In this document: positions 23,608 through 36,253 of the stretch, one piece after another
Numbering within the stretch: position 1 is the stretch's first letter
Layout: each line of letters begins with the position of its first letter
DNA from: Isoetes taiwanensis
Lineage: Eukaryota > Streptophyta > Lycopodiopsida > Isoetales > Isoetaceae
Direction: 5' to 3'
Assembly (NCBI GenBank): GCA_021234155.1
Contig: JAJEKV010000060.1
Coordinates: forward strand, 9,050,634-9,114,633
Length of the DNA: 64,000 nt
Translations under genes and position numbers: made by a program
Notes under the pieces: model-generated
What the model saw: only the letters and a program-made list of their open reading frames with translations
Database searches by the model: none
What the model was told of the DNA's origin: nothing

Positions 23608-26119
23608 TGTCAGGTATAAGTTCAAATCTGAGGTTTTCTTTGGTACTCACACTGCAAGTTACATGCATTTTATTTGGGCCGCTTATAAAAGATTGTTTTT
23701 ATTTTATTGCCTTAAAAGACTATCAAGAGACACTTTCAACTATATCATCAAAACTTGTCATCAAAGCTTTTGATGTTTTTTAAGGACCTTGCATGACACA
23801 TGTCACATCTTTGCTTTTTTCCACTCCAAATTATAGAATGAGGACAGGAAGAAAAATGAGAGAATGGGTTATGTAGATTTAAATAGCTCCTCAATTTAAA
23901 AGTTATCTTCACAAACATCGTAAATTAGAACTAAGATGATCTTTCCCATGAAAATAAATTCATGTAAACCAGAGTCGAATTCACAACTTATGCTCTTTTG
24001 AGTTGTTCGACATTCTTAAAATTAAGGCACTATAACTTGCAAATTCCAACTCCAATTCAAATGATTTTACCAACATTGGAAAGATATTACTCTCATCTAT
24101 AAACTTTGTGAAGGGTACTTCCTTCTTTGAGCAAACATTAAGAGGTTACCCCATTTAAGCAGAACATCATGTTCGAGGGGCGCTTTTGGTGATTTTAAGA
24201 ACTTGTAGCGGCATTGTGGTAGTCTTCCCTAGTTTTTATGGTAGACCTTATAAATAATGCCAAGTTAGATGTGGTTGATCATTGTATCATAGAAATATGC
24301 TCATTCATATGAAGAATGTATTATAGCTGTCTACACTTTCAAACTCTAATAGGATAGAATATAACCTTACTAAGAAGAGTTCATGCACTAATGGGAATAT
24401 TTTTTGTGAATTAGCTTTCAATGTTGTGCTTAACATTTTAGCAATTCCATTTACAAACTCACAAAGAAAATATATTGCACACTTGCACTACATTCCCAAT
24501 TGGCCATTCCGCTAGCTTAAAAGATACAAAAGCGAGAACATGTCACAATCCGACCTTTTTACAACCTTCTACCTGGTTCATATGCATAACTTTGCAAGAA
24601 ATGCCTGATCCTTGAATTTATCAGAAACCAAAATCCCGGGATGGCATAACTTTGCAAGAAATGCCCTGATCCTTGAATTTATCAGAAACCAAAATCCCGG
24701 GATGGGATGGAATAGAGCACTGATACCCTTGCTATGAATTCCTTAAAAGAAACAATAGAAAAAAAAACATTTTTACCATAGGCATCTTTGTTTCCGCCAA
24801 GCCATTTTTGCCATTTGCCATTGTGGTGCCCTGGTGAGAAACATTCTCTCAAACCCAATTTACTTTATTAGAAATGTGCTAAGCATGCTTTTCATTAAAA
24901 ATGTGCTAATTTCATTAAAACATCCCATTGAAAACAAGGTAAAACTGAAAATAAGCGTAATAGAAATGCCTCTTTTCAGCCTAAAACCATTTTTTTCTCT
25001 TCCTCCTATCGTCTATTTAACACCCTTTACATAGTTTCATTGCATAGGTGTTCAAACATCTATCCTATTTCAATGTCGAGGCGGCTTGAAGGCATCTCAA
25101 CCTACAAACGTATTGTGCTAATACCCCAATACTTTATCCCTCAAGAAAACTTCTCCTATTTAGATCCATTCCATATTTCCAGTTCGGATCTGTTGCAAAA
25201 TTTCAAATTTTCTGAAAATGCCTTTGAAACTATATCTTTTTGTGACACGGGAGTTGCCGCGACAAGTGCTTTCGCTTATGCCTAAATAGATTTACAAAGC
25301 TTCTTTCCTTGCCTTTATTGCAAGCTTGCGGTGATATTAATCAATGAGGCAGAGAACCGCGACTTATAAACATAATATTACGGCAAGATGCGGTTTGTGC
25401 CCCTTCTAAAATCTTCCTCTTTCAACAATAAAAGCTAAGATGGTCACCAAATTGAAGCCTTCCTCCACTTTTCTCTTATCCAATAACACATTAGTTCGAT
25501 ACAATGCATGCAGCTTATTTTTTTTCAAAGATGGTTTGCCATAAACTTAAGTTTGCAAGCAAGCATAGCTAGATTGGCCTCATTGAGTGGATGGATGTAA
25601 AGTGGTTGCCTTAACGAGTTGATTAACCTATTACGAAAGAAAATCCCAAATTTGAGGATCATACCTTGTTAGACACATGCAAGAGGTGATGTGGAAATAT
25701 TGCTCATTGCATAAAAGCGCAAACCCGGATACACGAAGCGAGGGACCAATAACTCCAAACTCACCTGGAATTTGGAGGATATCACATGTGGCAAATAGGA
25801 ATGATACTGCAATATCTTGTTCTTTGTTTGCAAATTGGCAGTAGGAAGCATTCTTTTGTCCAATGAATTGCACAACATGACGATAAGAATGGATACATGG
25901 GGTCACTTAAGCACATACCAAGCCTTCCGAAGAATCTATAAAACATGGCAAATCCTTTTCTATGGATCAACATATCTGCCCACAAAGAGTTCAGCAAAAT
26001 GCCACCATAGCTTACACCTTTGTCAAACACCGAACGTTGCCACTCATCTAAAATTTTAAGCAGCCATGGCTGAAAACAACATCACAAGGCGAGAGGACTA
26101 AAATGTTCCCAAAGCATAA

Positions 26120-26540
26120 AAGACTATGGAATTTTGAAGTTTCTGTCATTGACTTTAAGCATGATGCTTGCAGATGAACGAAATGTCATACCAGTCCATT
26201 AAGGCTAGTTGCGCATGAATCAGAATGAACTTCAAGCTGGTCTATAGCGGATATCCAAGTATCAGCATTAATATCATAAATATGTGTGATTTGCGTTGTT
26301 TTGACCAACACCACTACTTGGATCCGTACCATTAGTAGTTCTGCCTCCAAGAACATAGATCATATCTGCAAATTATAAACCTTAAGTTTATATTATGGGG
26401 CAGATCTTTAAATGAAATTTGATACACTTACCATCCTGAGTATAGTTATGGTAAACAGGATCATACTTCCATAATGAATCAAGGATGGTGCCATTTACAT
26501 TAAATCCACCAATGATGTATATCGCTTCCTCACTTTCGAA
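26120..26540 (-). pseudogene. Kelch-repeat gene exons (unit 3 / block A)
   Basis: Exon A is 26540-26432 and exon B starts at 26365, with the same GG box and IYDINADTW in shifted frames. It is almost identical to units 1 and 2 here, unlike the neighbouring DnaJ exon 2, so decay or error in this unit is patchy. Confidence 0.65.
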
Positions 26541-27471
26541 CTGCAGCCTGATCGGTCATCTGCTTCACCGTCAAGTATTTTACCTAATGTTAGAAATAAT
26601 GTACAATCTTATTATGTCTTTAATATGTCTTAAGAAGAGGGATGCAAACTGCAAAATACTGAGAAGGAAGATTAACCGATTAGAGTTACGACCAAATTGA
26701 TCCAATGGCCCAGTTGCTCTAGGCACAATGCACGTTGTTTAAGGGAGAAGTATTTACGAATAAAGGTTACTTTAAAGCGAAATGTAACATACCTTTGATC
26801 AGAGAGCCAGCGTGGTACAACTACATTAAGTCAGCCATAACCTCCCACTAATGTCGGAGAAGATGCTCTGCCATATATCACATGGACACGTTTCAAAATT
26901 GCAACATTCGAACATCTCAAAAGGACACCATTCTTTTGTGAAAGTAATCAACCATTTCCACATCGTTATATCTGTCCCGCGGCAACATCCCTTTTATGTA
27001 CGAAATTAGTTTAGGCTGTTGAGCTGTCTCTCAAGCTGTCATTTGATGAATCTATACACTCACAGAATTTTCCAATAGCTCCCCATTAGTTGTTTTAGTA
27101 TATACTAAGAGATAAATCATTCATTCTCTCCTGCTCCAATGATGTCATCATGGAAGAGAACTGTGCCTTCAAAACATGAAAGTAATGGCATTTAAAGCTG
27201 TAATGTCTTGGAAATGAAATGCGTATTCCATTGTGCGGCATGGAAGAGAGGATCAGGTGAGACAATAATAATATATGCTAAGGATCCCTGAGAGATGGCT
27301 TATATAATTAGAGATTTCTCACTATGGGTTAAATTGTATTAATGGACCCGCAACCTTTTAGTACAGACTTTTAAGTTGTCTATTGAGCCTATAACAAAGA
27401 CACACCTTTCAAACATCATACATATAAAAACCACAAAGGCAGAAATTAGAAATAATAGTTACAAAGCGTAC

Positions 27472-28160
27472 TGTGAGAAAATATCATGTGCAAAGTTTCC
27501 TCCACCTCGTTTCCCATTCCCAGCTTGCTTCAAGCCCCCTTCTCCATAATTGTCATAAATTTGTCTCTTTTCTTGGTCTAGTAGTACTTCATATGTTGTG
27601 TAAGACAGCAAATACAAAAACAATTAGTCTAATCTGAATGCTATGCATAGCTTATTTTATTCTAAGAGGTCATATTAGCACTTCTAACATAGCCCATTTC
27701 AATTTAACATCTGTCCTATTTCTGGCACTTCGAATATACGATAGAAGACAATGTGAAGTTGACCACTTCACATCCCTTGACGTCTCCATTTTACTAATGA
27801 ACATACCAAAACACGATCATAAAGCAACATACCATTGTTTATCTCTGCAAACTTTTTGTTGCCTCGGCGTTTCGGGGTTCTTATCGGGGGTGGTACTTTA
27901 ATGCTAGCTTCCTATATGCCCTCTTTATTTGTTCTTAAAGCGCTTTTGGGACTTGCAATATGTCATAGTAGCTTTTCTGAAGTGGACAAGTAACCGCGGT
28001 ATTTCAGGAAAAACGGCGTTCTATACCGCGAGACTTAATTGTAGGGTTGGCGCATTAAAATAAAAGAATAAATTTTGTTCATGATATGAAGAGAGCATAC
28101 CTAGCATATGCATTCAAGATATGAGATCTTGAAAAAACTGCCAGATGAAGCCGGACCCAA
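27472..28160 (-). pseudogene. ERdj3B-like DnaJ fragment (unit 3 / block A), frameshifted
   Basis: Exon 3 (27595-27472) is intact. Exon 2 (27976-27833) has lost several bases within the J domain, for example at TTTCGGGG where the other copies have TTTCCAGGG. Exon 1 (about 28160-28101) lacks its start: upstream of GTCTGCTTC the sequence is not the ATGGGTTGG of units 1 and 2 but a different coding stretch (see 28200-28600). This copy is therefore both decayed and chimeric. Most of the base changes fall at CAG/CTG sites and may be sequence error. Confidence 0.75.
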
Positions 28161-28600
28161 TCACGAGGTTCAAAAAGCTCCAATAGCACGTGATCTTGCA
28201 AGAATCTAGAAGCAAATAAGTACCTTTGATTAGGAGCCGGAGATTGACTTCTTTTCTCATAACTTGATAACGACATTTTGCACCTTTGGTCCTTATTTTT
28301 TGGTAACATACCTTGAGGATGTACTACCCTTTTCAATTTAAGCTATCATGCTCTGCCATCTTCTTTTCCCTTTCTCATCTCTCCCACTTTGAAATTCTTG
28401 CATGCCACTGTTGTTTACTCTTCACAATTTTGAATTCACGGATGCCATCGATGTTTGCCACATTCGGTTTCAAAATCACCCGGTTGCATGTTCTCTGATC
28501 GCCACATTCGGTTTCAAAATCACCCGATTGCATGTTTTCCTGATCGCCACATTCGGTTTCAAAATCACCCATTGCATGTTTCACGATCACGGAAAAAATT
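28160..28600 (-). pseudogene. Coding stretch with in-frame 45-bp repeats, block A (damaged)
   Basis: Same sequence as 56205-56699 but broken by indels. The repeats (28455-28590) read CGGTTTCAAAATCACC in register. It lies directly upstream of and fused to the truncated DnaJ exon 1. Almost every difference from block B falls at a CAG/CTG site (for example CATCGATG for CATCTGATG). Confidence 0.55.
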
Positions 28601-28799
28601 CAAATTGTGTTCTACTTTCTTGGTTCGATCTGGAATTTTCTTGGAAGGAAATTTTTGGAGGAATTTTCACGGAGGAAATTGGAGGGAGGAATTTCCTCCG
28701 GGAGTTTAGCATCAACCGCCCGGCCTCTACTGGTCATAATTACAAACAAGCGGGAATTTTGCCCCTCTTTAAATATATAAGACAAAATTTATACATGAA

Positions 28800-29590
28800 A
28801 TAAGTACATTTAAAATTCAGCAACCCGTTCAAAAGTTTACATGAATTGCCCCCTAATGTATGACACCCTAACGTGCTTTTACCCATATGTTAGCACCTGG
28901 CAACAATACAAATAAATAATATGCCACCACAAAGGGTGGCCCATCATCATCAGTAACAACAGAATACCATCATATCAAAGGAAATGCACCATAAATGAGG
29001 ATTCTACCTAATGAGGCATCCCCTCCTCGGGCACAATGGATCCTGGGTGGGTGTGTTAGAGGATACGTGTCGCATTAGCAACCCTCGCATCCCCTGACTT
29101 AACCCCCCCAAAATCCATAGGCCACCTCGATGCACCCATCGAGCCCAAGGCATCCCTATAAGCACGTATCATGGGACTCAGAAGGTGTCAGACCCATACC
29201 CGACCCCAATGCGAGGACCGACTATAGACCTAGCATACTGTAGGAGCCCCAGTAATTGCGCTCAGTAAGGCTCCATCCCCGCTTCACCATGGTACCCGTT
29301 ATCGGGTACTCAATCACATCATAGCCTCCATAGCCAGGTGGGCTCTTGTGCACAGGCCACATAGGGGATTTAAGGGATTCTAGCTAGGAGCATCTCTACT
29401 TCTACATAGCCTTTAGATCTCTACCCCACTTAATCCCACAAGCACAAAAGGAACAGAAAGAGAACAATCACAACAGATACATCCATCCATAACCTCAAGT
29501 AGAACATAAAATAGAGATTAAGGGTTAATCTCTACCTACAATCTCAAGCTAACTAAGCCTACTAATTGGTATTTGAGCTAGATCTCCCAT
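28800..29590 (+). other. Possible LTR-retrotransposon remnant (block A)
   Basis: A GC-richer block begins near TGACACCCTAACGTGC (28860) and ends near CTACTAATTGGTATTTGAGC (29567-29586). The last part resembles the TGGTATCAGAGC initiator-Met primer-binding site that follows a plant LTR, with changes. No coding region follows. Without a second LTR this is only suggestive. Confidence 0.22.
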
Positions 29591-31890
29591 CTGTCATGTT
29601 CTCCATGCTTTGCTAGTTGAATAGGATCCTTCTCCATCTCCAATTGCCCCCAAATCGATTTGGGAAGCCCCAATTTGGGTTAGCCTGGATGGGTAAGTCT
29701 TCCTTGCGCAATCAATTTGGGCCAAGTGTCCATCCTTAATTAGTTATCAATAAGTAATTGAGCATTTTAGCCTTTTTAATATTAGGCTAAGTCCTAAATA
29801 TTTTAGCCCTATATTAGGTTTAGGGCTAGGTTTCCCTAATAATTAATGAGATAACATAGCTAACCTTAGCTTATGAATAACTTGTAATGGTGCCGTTCTT
29901 GCGGCTTATAACGCTCATGTTATATTTAGTGCCATTTTGCACAACTTCAAAAGAGTCACCAAATAACGTTCATTTAAAATCAAAATTTGTTGCATAGGAA
30001 GTTGATACCTTGTAATGAATACAATGACTAAATCGTGAGCTGCTCTTTAGAAGGCAAATGGTTTATTACAAAGTTGTCATTAAGAGAAGGCTACATATCT
30101 TTCTAGATTTGGAAGTTAGTGTAGAAAGTGTGACAATAATACGTATCTTATCGCTCAAGTATATTAGTATTATTTGTATTGTTTCATGCATAGCTCTATT
30201 TGCCATCTATGACAATTCAATTCAATTCATATAGAACAAAAAAGAACACAATAATATGGTGTATTTGGCAATAAGTTAAAGAGCATAATTTATAGAAGGG
30301 ACAAAAAAGCGATTGTGCATTAGAGGGGGAAATTCAATGTGTGTCAAATAAAACCATGATCCCTTAGCAACTAAGAGGAGTGCTAGGCAATTTCTTAGGA
30401 TATTAATCTATGCGTAGGTAAAAGTATTTGCAAGGGTCATAAGGAGGATCAATGTCATCCAAGATATATCCTTGAGCATAAATACATTTATATTAAGTGT
30501 CTCTAATATCATGTAGAGTGCATTGATCCAACTCCCGTGAACTCAATATTATCAAGGACTATCCTCTTGCAATGGTTAGGACTAATAATATTTTGCAAAG
30601 AATGACTAAGTTTTTGGAAAGCCTTGGTTATGCTAGTATAAAAACAAAGTTATTTGGGTGTTCTTATGTGGCATATCATATGGTTAGCGTAGTGAAGACT
30701 AAGCAAGCAATCTACAAAGTTTTGCAAAGTTAGAGTGAACTAATATGCAAGATATTGTCCCTCTACGTAGCATATGGTCTTTGCATTCTTGAAACTCGTT
30801 TAAATGATGCCTTTACAAAAAGCTCAATTTTCATGTATCATACTTAGATGCACCAAACAAACATGAAGCTTACCTTGGTCACTACATACATGTTATCGTT
30901 CATCACTTACATGTTGCTTTTAAAAGGTGTAATAAACCCTTGCCAATTGTTGTAGTCCTAAGGATGGTAAATGCTTTGTTACCTTCACCATATTTTTAAG
31001 GGACATCGTATAAAGCAGATTGATTTATCTATACAAGAAATTTATCGCTCAAGGCCGCCGCGAACATTTCTCTTTCCCGACTCTCACGTGGGGGGCCCAG
31101 GCGATGGGGAAACGTCTCTTGTGCTTAGAGAACTCAATTAGTAGAAAATTTGTTTCCTCTACCTTTCGGTTATTGTGTAAGTTGAGTTTAAACATATGTA
31201 TGAAACTTCAAACTTTGTTCTAGCTTGAGCTAATAATACAAAGAAGCTTTTGGTGCTAATCAATTACATATAAATTATTGTTTCCTATGTTAATTGTTGA
31301 TGGCATGATATTGATAGTCTGTGCAATAGCAATGGGTTGCTTAATTTATTTATAGACCAAAATCCAATGCTATAAAAGTGCAATATATGGAACATATACT
31401 TGTACATTTATCTGCTTTGTATGTGTCTATTTTCTAAGCATTTGTTGAATGCCTTTTTTGAGTGTTATTGATACAAAAATATTGTTGTGTAATATGTTGG
31501 ATCATTTGTAGGAGCTTTTCACGAGTCCATTTGGACCAATTCGATCACATACATCGAGACATTATTCACTAAGATATGCTAGCTATTTCAAAGACATGCT
31601 AGCTTTGTTTTATAGAAACAGAGTGCTTGATTTGTTTGATTCATAAAGTTTATATGATATTTGATGACATTCACATACCAATTATGACTACCCAAGCGGG
31701 TGAATATAAAGTTATGGTTATCAAGTACTTGTCAAAAGCATATCTTTCATCAATTCTAGATCAATGGTACAAAGATTTTACAACACACCGCAACATCGAA
31801 GTACAAAGATGAAAAGTCCACTTTGTTCCCAATAAATATTAATCTACAAGAGAAGCATTAAAATGTAATTGCTTGAACTGAATCATGTGT
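29590..31890. other. AT-rich non-coding DNA of block A
   Basis: No gene is supported. It corresponds to 57695-60040 of block B. At 31040-31110 the copy differs strongly from block B (59160-59290): block B has a perfect-looking GGCGGCC.AAGGCCGCC palindrome and a duplicated AACTCAATTAGTAGAG-like phrase that block A has lost. Confidence 0.4.
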
Positions 31891-32800
31891 TCATCCTTCA
31901 TTTAAACTTCGATTCTGAGAGAGCATATTAGCATTTAGAGCCCCCAAATTTTTCAATGCGGAGGTATAGCTTCCTATCATGGATTCTTCAACTGGTTTAT
32001 TATCTTGAGAAGCGATAGACCTAATAGCGTCAAAGCGCCAATTTGTAGATCTATGCAAATAAAATAGGAAAGAACATCGGTTGCTTTTGGAGTTCAATTC
32101 CTTCTAAATGCAAATCTGGAAATCTAAAAGCACATATTACACAATGCTCTTTGTCCTCAGTATTGTTGTCCTTGATTGATTCCATCGTGGTGACTAAATA
32201 GCTATTCAGAAATGCATAGCCCTCCTACTCTTAACCACATAAAAGCCTTTCAAGGAAGGAGAAAGAAAAGTTGAAACCATATACTTTATTTGAAAAAATG
32301 TGAATCATAAATAAATGGCCCACATAAGATCGAAAAGATTAGAGAAGGATTTGAGATAAATAGTTTTCAATAGACAAATTTGAAATAGATCCATGTTACA
32401 TTTTTCAAATCGTGTGTACCAGCGAGGCGACACGGATTCATTCGAGGTAAAAAGCCAAAAGAATGGCACTGATTTGCATGTAGATATAGAAACCAGTTCT
32501 TATTTCGATAAGAAAAGCGAGAACTTCAATGGTTTAGAGCTCTACACCTTTATGCTTTTTGCTCCAAAAGTCGATTTCCTACTGCCTAGATATAATGAAA
32601 ATCTTGAGAGAAATTGTAGATAAAGGAAAAAATTTAGATTTAAACACTGCATGTGGTCTGTAGCAAAGCACCTTTGAATACTGAACCTTATCATTTCCAG
32701 TTGCTTCTCCGGATCTCAATTTTCTTAGAAAAAATATCAGTCGCTTGGGAAATCTGGCATTATACTCTGTAAATATATCTCGATCTTTGGTGATCAAAGG
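31891..32800 (-). other. Unassigned exon-like stretches (block A; counterpart 60050-60900)
   Basis: An open minus-strand stretch at 32097-31891 includes FDAIRSIASQDNKPVEESMI and ALKNLGALNANMLSQNRSL, which looks coding. The block B copy keeps LQIAFDATRSIVSQDNKPV but is shifted afterwards. Further small open frames lie at 32393-32800 on both strands. None matches a family I know. They lie downstream of the NUP155 exons and may be later exons of NUP155 or another captured gene. Confidence 0.3.
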
Positions 32801-33049
32801 GCTAGAAAAATAGTGGAACTTGAATCAAATAGCTACACAATATACTTATGAACAAAGTAACGATGGCTAATACATCCCTATTTCCCCAGGAAAACTATGG
32901 TTGATACCTTCAAATCCGACAGACAGGATTCCCCTTCACAAAGCTTAGTCTTCAACTCTTGCAAGGCCTCTTTGCAAGGATAAACTTAACTGAGCTTGAA
33001 TCCCTGAACTGCATCTTCATAGACTCAATTCTTGAATCACCTGAAATTA

Positions 33050-34330
33050 CTGCAAGCTCAATAAGCAAGATGCAGAACTTGAATGCATATAAGAGAGCCC
33101 TTGCAATGTCCGCATCCCCTATAACTTTTGCACCTGCTGAAACCCGCTCCTAAAAATCCAAAGGGAACTTAAATTCCTGAATTAATGAGAACAATATTAA
33201 AAAAGATACGACTTGTATGAGCTACTCCTTTGAAGATGAAGTCATATAGAATCAAGAGATATGCTGCCTCCATCTCCAAGATAGAGCATCGGACCAACTC
33301 TTTTAACAACTGTACATGCTTCAGCCATACCACCCATGCTTATAGCTTGGTCCAATAACCTTGCCCATGTTTCTCGCATGACAGAATTATCAAAATCTCC
33401 TGTGTAGTATGAGAAATGAAGGATCTCCAAGCATACCTACATAGAGATCATCTCAAATTGAGTTTACATCATTTATGGACATCTCCATAATAATTTTAAC
33501 TGCACTATATCACATCTCCCAAAGTTCAAATCCAACTGCATATTCATTATAAAGTTGATTTTATACTTTTGAGCTCATGAGCTAACTCATCTATCTTCTC
33601 TTTAGTAGCAGTGGCGTGAGGCTCATCAATTGCATGTGCAAGTGCCATACTGAATGATGACATTCCAAGATTAACAATTTCTAATTTTTCAACAATGCAT
33701 CTCACTGTATCATCATCATATATTTTAATTTGGAAATGTACAACTGCAAGTTTTTCTTCAAGGAGCTCTAGCAAATCGCCTTCTACAATTTTAGATTGAG
33801 AACCAAATGCTTCCATACCATGACTTAATGCTCCGTGCTTGAACAACTACATTACTAAGATAATCAAACATGTAAATCTAAAAATGATAACCATTTTGGC
33901 TTCACAATCGTAAGTAAGCTTCTTTTCGAGTTGATCAAAGGATAATACCATGACAACAATTCTAAATACTTTGCACGCTCCATGGATATCGGTGCCAAGA
34001 CACATTTGTGATGGATGGTGCGGATGAATGCTTGGAATTCTAGCACTCCTCTATACTATGTAAAGCTGGGAAAGATAAATATAGTAAAAAAAGTCCTCGA
34101 GGCGGTTTATTAGATGTTAGTTAATCCTAGAAATCAATCTCTTTCACTTTGTGGATAATGTATTACATATAAAAGCTTGATTTACCTTCTTTGATTGGAA
34201 ATTTTTAGCATGTGCAAATTGAGCTCAATCATTGTTTGGTACACTTGTTCATAGGAAACTGCGTTCATGCCATCTCGGTGAGTTGCACAATTGCCCTACA
34301 TGAATATCTTGAGTTGCTGCATCAATAATT
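33050..34330 (-). pseudogene. NUP155: NUP155 (inner-ring nucleoporin) exons, block A
   Basis: NUP155 is a scaffold protein of the nuclear pore inner ring. In minus-strand order the segments are a damaged VQLSLRW-type exon (about 34.3-34.2 kb), one encoding AKYLELLSWYYP (about 33.98), one with EAFGSQSKIVEGDLLELLEE and KLAVVHFQIKI (33846-33547), one with SVMRETWARLLDQAISMGG, AEACTVVKRVG and YLGDGGSISLD (33430-33242), and one starting after TTTTTAG with ERVSAGAKVIGDADIARALL (33153). Order and motifs agree with the C-terminal half of plant NUP155. The N-terminal half and the last exons are not seen, so it is a gene fragment. Exons are separated by introns, so capture was at the DNA level. Confidence 0.78.
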
Positions 34331-35162
34331 TGACATGCACCAACATAAAACCTGTCCAGGATCATAGAAATACTGAACTTCCCATTACCAATGGAAGCAA
34401 GCCCACAAACTTACCTTAAATCTTTAGAATTTTTGCATAGACTTCCAGGCTATACGGTATGACCAGAACTTACAGTTTCACGCAACTTGTAAGCTCTCAC
34501 ACATCTAATTTCAAATGCTTGGACAACTTTGCAATGGCAAATGCTTGGCAACTGGCCCTCTACTTTTTCAAGAAGAAAGGAAAAGAGAGCTCATCAGACA
34601 AAGTCAAAATTGGAACTAACTACCGACCACGTATAATAATAAATGAAGAACACTTTGCAAATGCAATTTGCTTGTCCTAAAGATGCATCAAAATGCATCT
34701 GCCATGATGATCTAATGTGATTATCTTGATCGATGATGTAAAACGCTTATCATCGGACCCGGTACTTTGAGCTGGTGCGAGAGACAAAGTTTGTTGGAGG
34801 CCGGGATCAGCGGGAACTCTCATGCATCAGTCACAAAATACCCGGCATAAAAACCCTGATAAAAGATGTATGCCCCGGACCGTTACCTAAACCTCTCTTG
34901 GACAAAATCATAGCAAGAATCCCGCAAGAAGTTGCCGATCAAAGTCTTTCCCATGATAAAGACCACTTGGAAGAAGCAATCCGTGATCTTCAATCAGCAA
35001 AGATTTTTGTGTGCATTTCCAATACCAAAAGGGTTCCTTATAATTCGATAATTGCGGGGCGAGATTATGGTGGGATCTGGTTGAGGCGGAGGTGGCGGCA
35101 GGGATGCAAATCTTCTTGAGATGGCTTGGGGTCATATGATTTTTTTTTTTTTTTTTTTTTTT

Positions 35163-36253
35163 ATTTTTATTTATTTCTTTTTAAAAGTACCGTGCAGCTC
35201 AAATTTTTTTAGAGGCGGAAATATTACATCAAACAAAAATCAAACAGCCCTTATATATGTCATGATAACAACATAATAGGGGCAACAACTTCGATAGGGA
35301 GAGGTAGAACACATACATTTTGCAATCAAAGGGATTCTAATGTTGTCTTTGCTTTTTATTTAACATTTGCGAATCTAACTTCGGTTGAAATTTGCTTGCA
35401 ATCTTGTATGATATTATTTTATAACTCTACAACTATAGAGACTTGGTTATTTAATTTAGAATACCGAGCATCAACAACGGTGTCATTAATATATTGATCT
35501 TTATATTTGAAAGAGAAGGCTTTGAGAAAAATGGGAGCAAAACATTCAGCAAAAAATGAGGTGAAATGCCAAGGTAAAAAATGAATTGAAATGTCAGGGT
35601 TGTCAAAACATCTAAAATATATTACTTTTACCGTCGATTGTTGTTATTGAGGTCTCGATTTATTCATGGAATGAATCATTAAAATTCATGGAATGAATCA
35701 TTAATAATAGTTCTTGAAAGCTGAAATGTGCCCTATCATTTGAATCACCCACTTTTAAATTGAAAAGCTGATAACTAATTATACATATACGTCCTTGTTA
35801 ACCTAATGTACCTGACGGACTCAAAAGTTAGTTGTTGAGTGCTTGTCTCAACTCCAACTGATGTCATTTGTTATATTGAGCACTTAAGATTAATATCCTG
35901 CTCCAAACCAGATGAGTAATACCAAAAAGACATATACACCTCTAAATCCCAAATGCAAACAAAGTTAATAAAAGACCACATAAATAAATATGTCAAATAT
36001 AAAATGCCACATTGAGCAGGAGGGCACACTCAAGAACGACAAAAGTAACTACATATAGGAGAACATAATGCTATGGCAATAGCCAGCACGAAATATGCCA
36101 AATAGATGCAAACGATAAGAATTTAACATGGACTAACATTTGATATGGATCAACAATTGGATAAAACCAAATACCTCAGGATTATGATCTTCGGACAATA
36201 CATGATAGGAGCATTAAAAATTAGTTATTTGCAACATAACCTAGGGAGCTAAA
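35163..36253. other. AT-rich DNA, no gene
   Basis: To 35856 it is the rest of the visible match to block B. Beyond that there is no counterpart in the window, so the true border of block A cannot be placed. No coding sequence is supported. Confidence 0.4.
35661..35706. repeat. Tandem duplication TTCATGGAATGAATCATTA x 2
   Basis: Two adjacent copies; the same pair occurs at about 63806-63849 in block B, so the duplication predates the block duplication. Confidence 0.8.

Larger units (their letters stand above)
23576..35856 (-). mobile_element. Block A: gene-fragment-carrying Helitron-like element (array unit 3 plus NUP155 part)
   Basis: From the CTAG terminus this block holds, on the minus strand and in decreasing coordinates, NUP155 exons (about 34.3-33.05 kb), unassigned exons, an exon with in-frame 45-bp repeats (28.2-28.6), DnaJ exons (28.1-27.5) and kelch exons (26.5-26.1). 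The first 4.58 kb is unit 3 of the array; the whole block is repeated at 49640-64000. All gene fragments face the same way as the inferred Helitron, which is the usual orientation of captured genes. No Rep/helicase gene is present, so it would be non-autonomous. The 5' (TC) end was not found, so the right border is only the limit of the visible match. Confidence 0.6.

Noticed and set aside
28455-28590. Regular 45-bp repeats resembling a CRISPR array
   Set aside because: There are no unique spacers; the whole period is conserved and in frame with a coding stretch in a eukaryotic genome.
35139-35162. Poly-T tract as a retrotransposon poly(A) tail
   Set aside because: It is present at the same place in both blocks with unrelated flanks and no coding or duplicated target beside it; a simple repeat.
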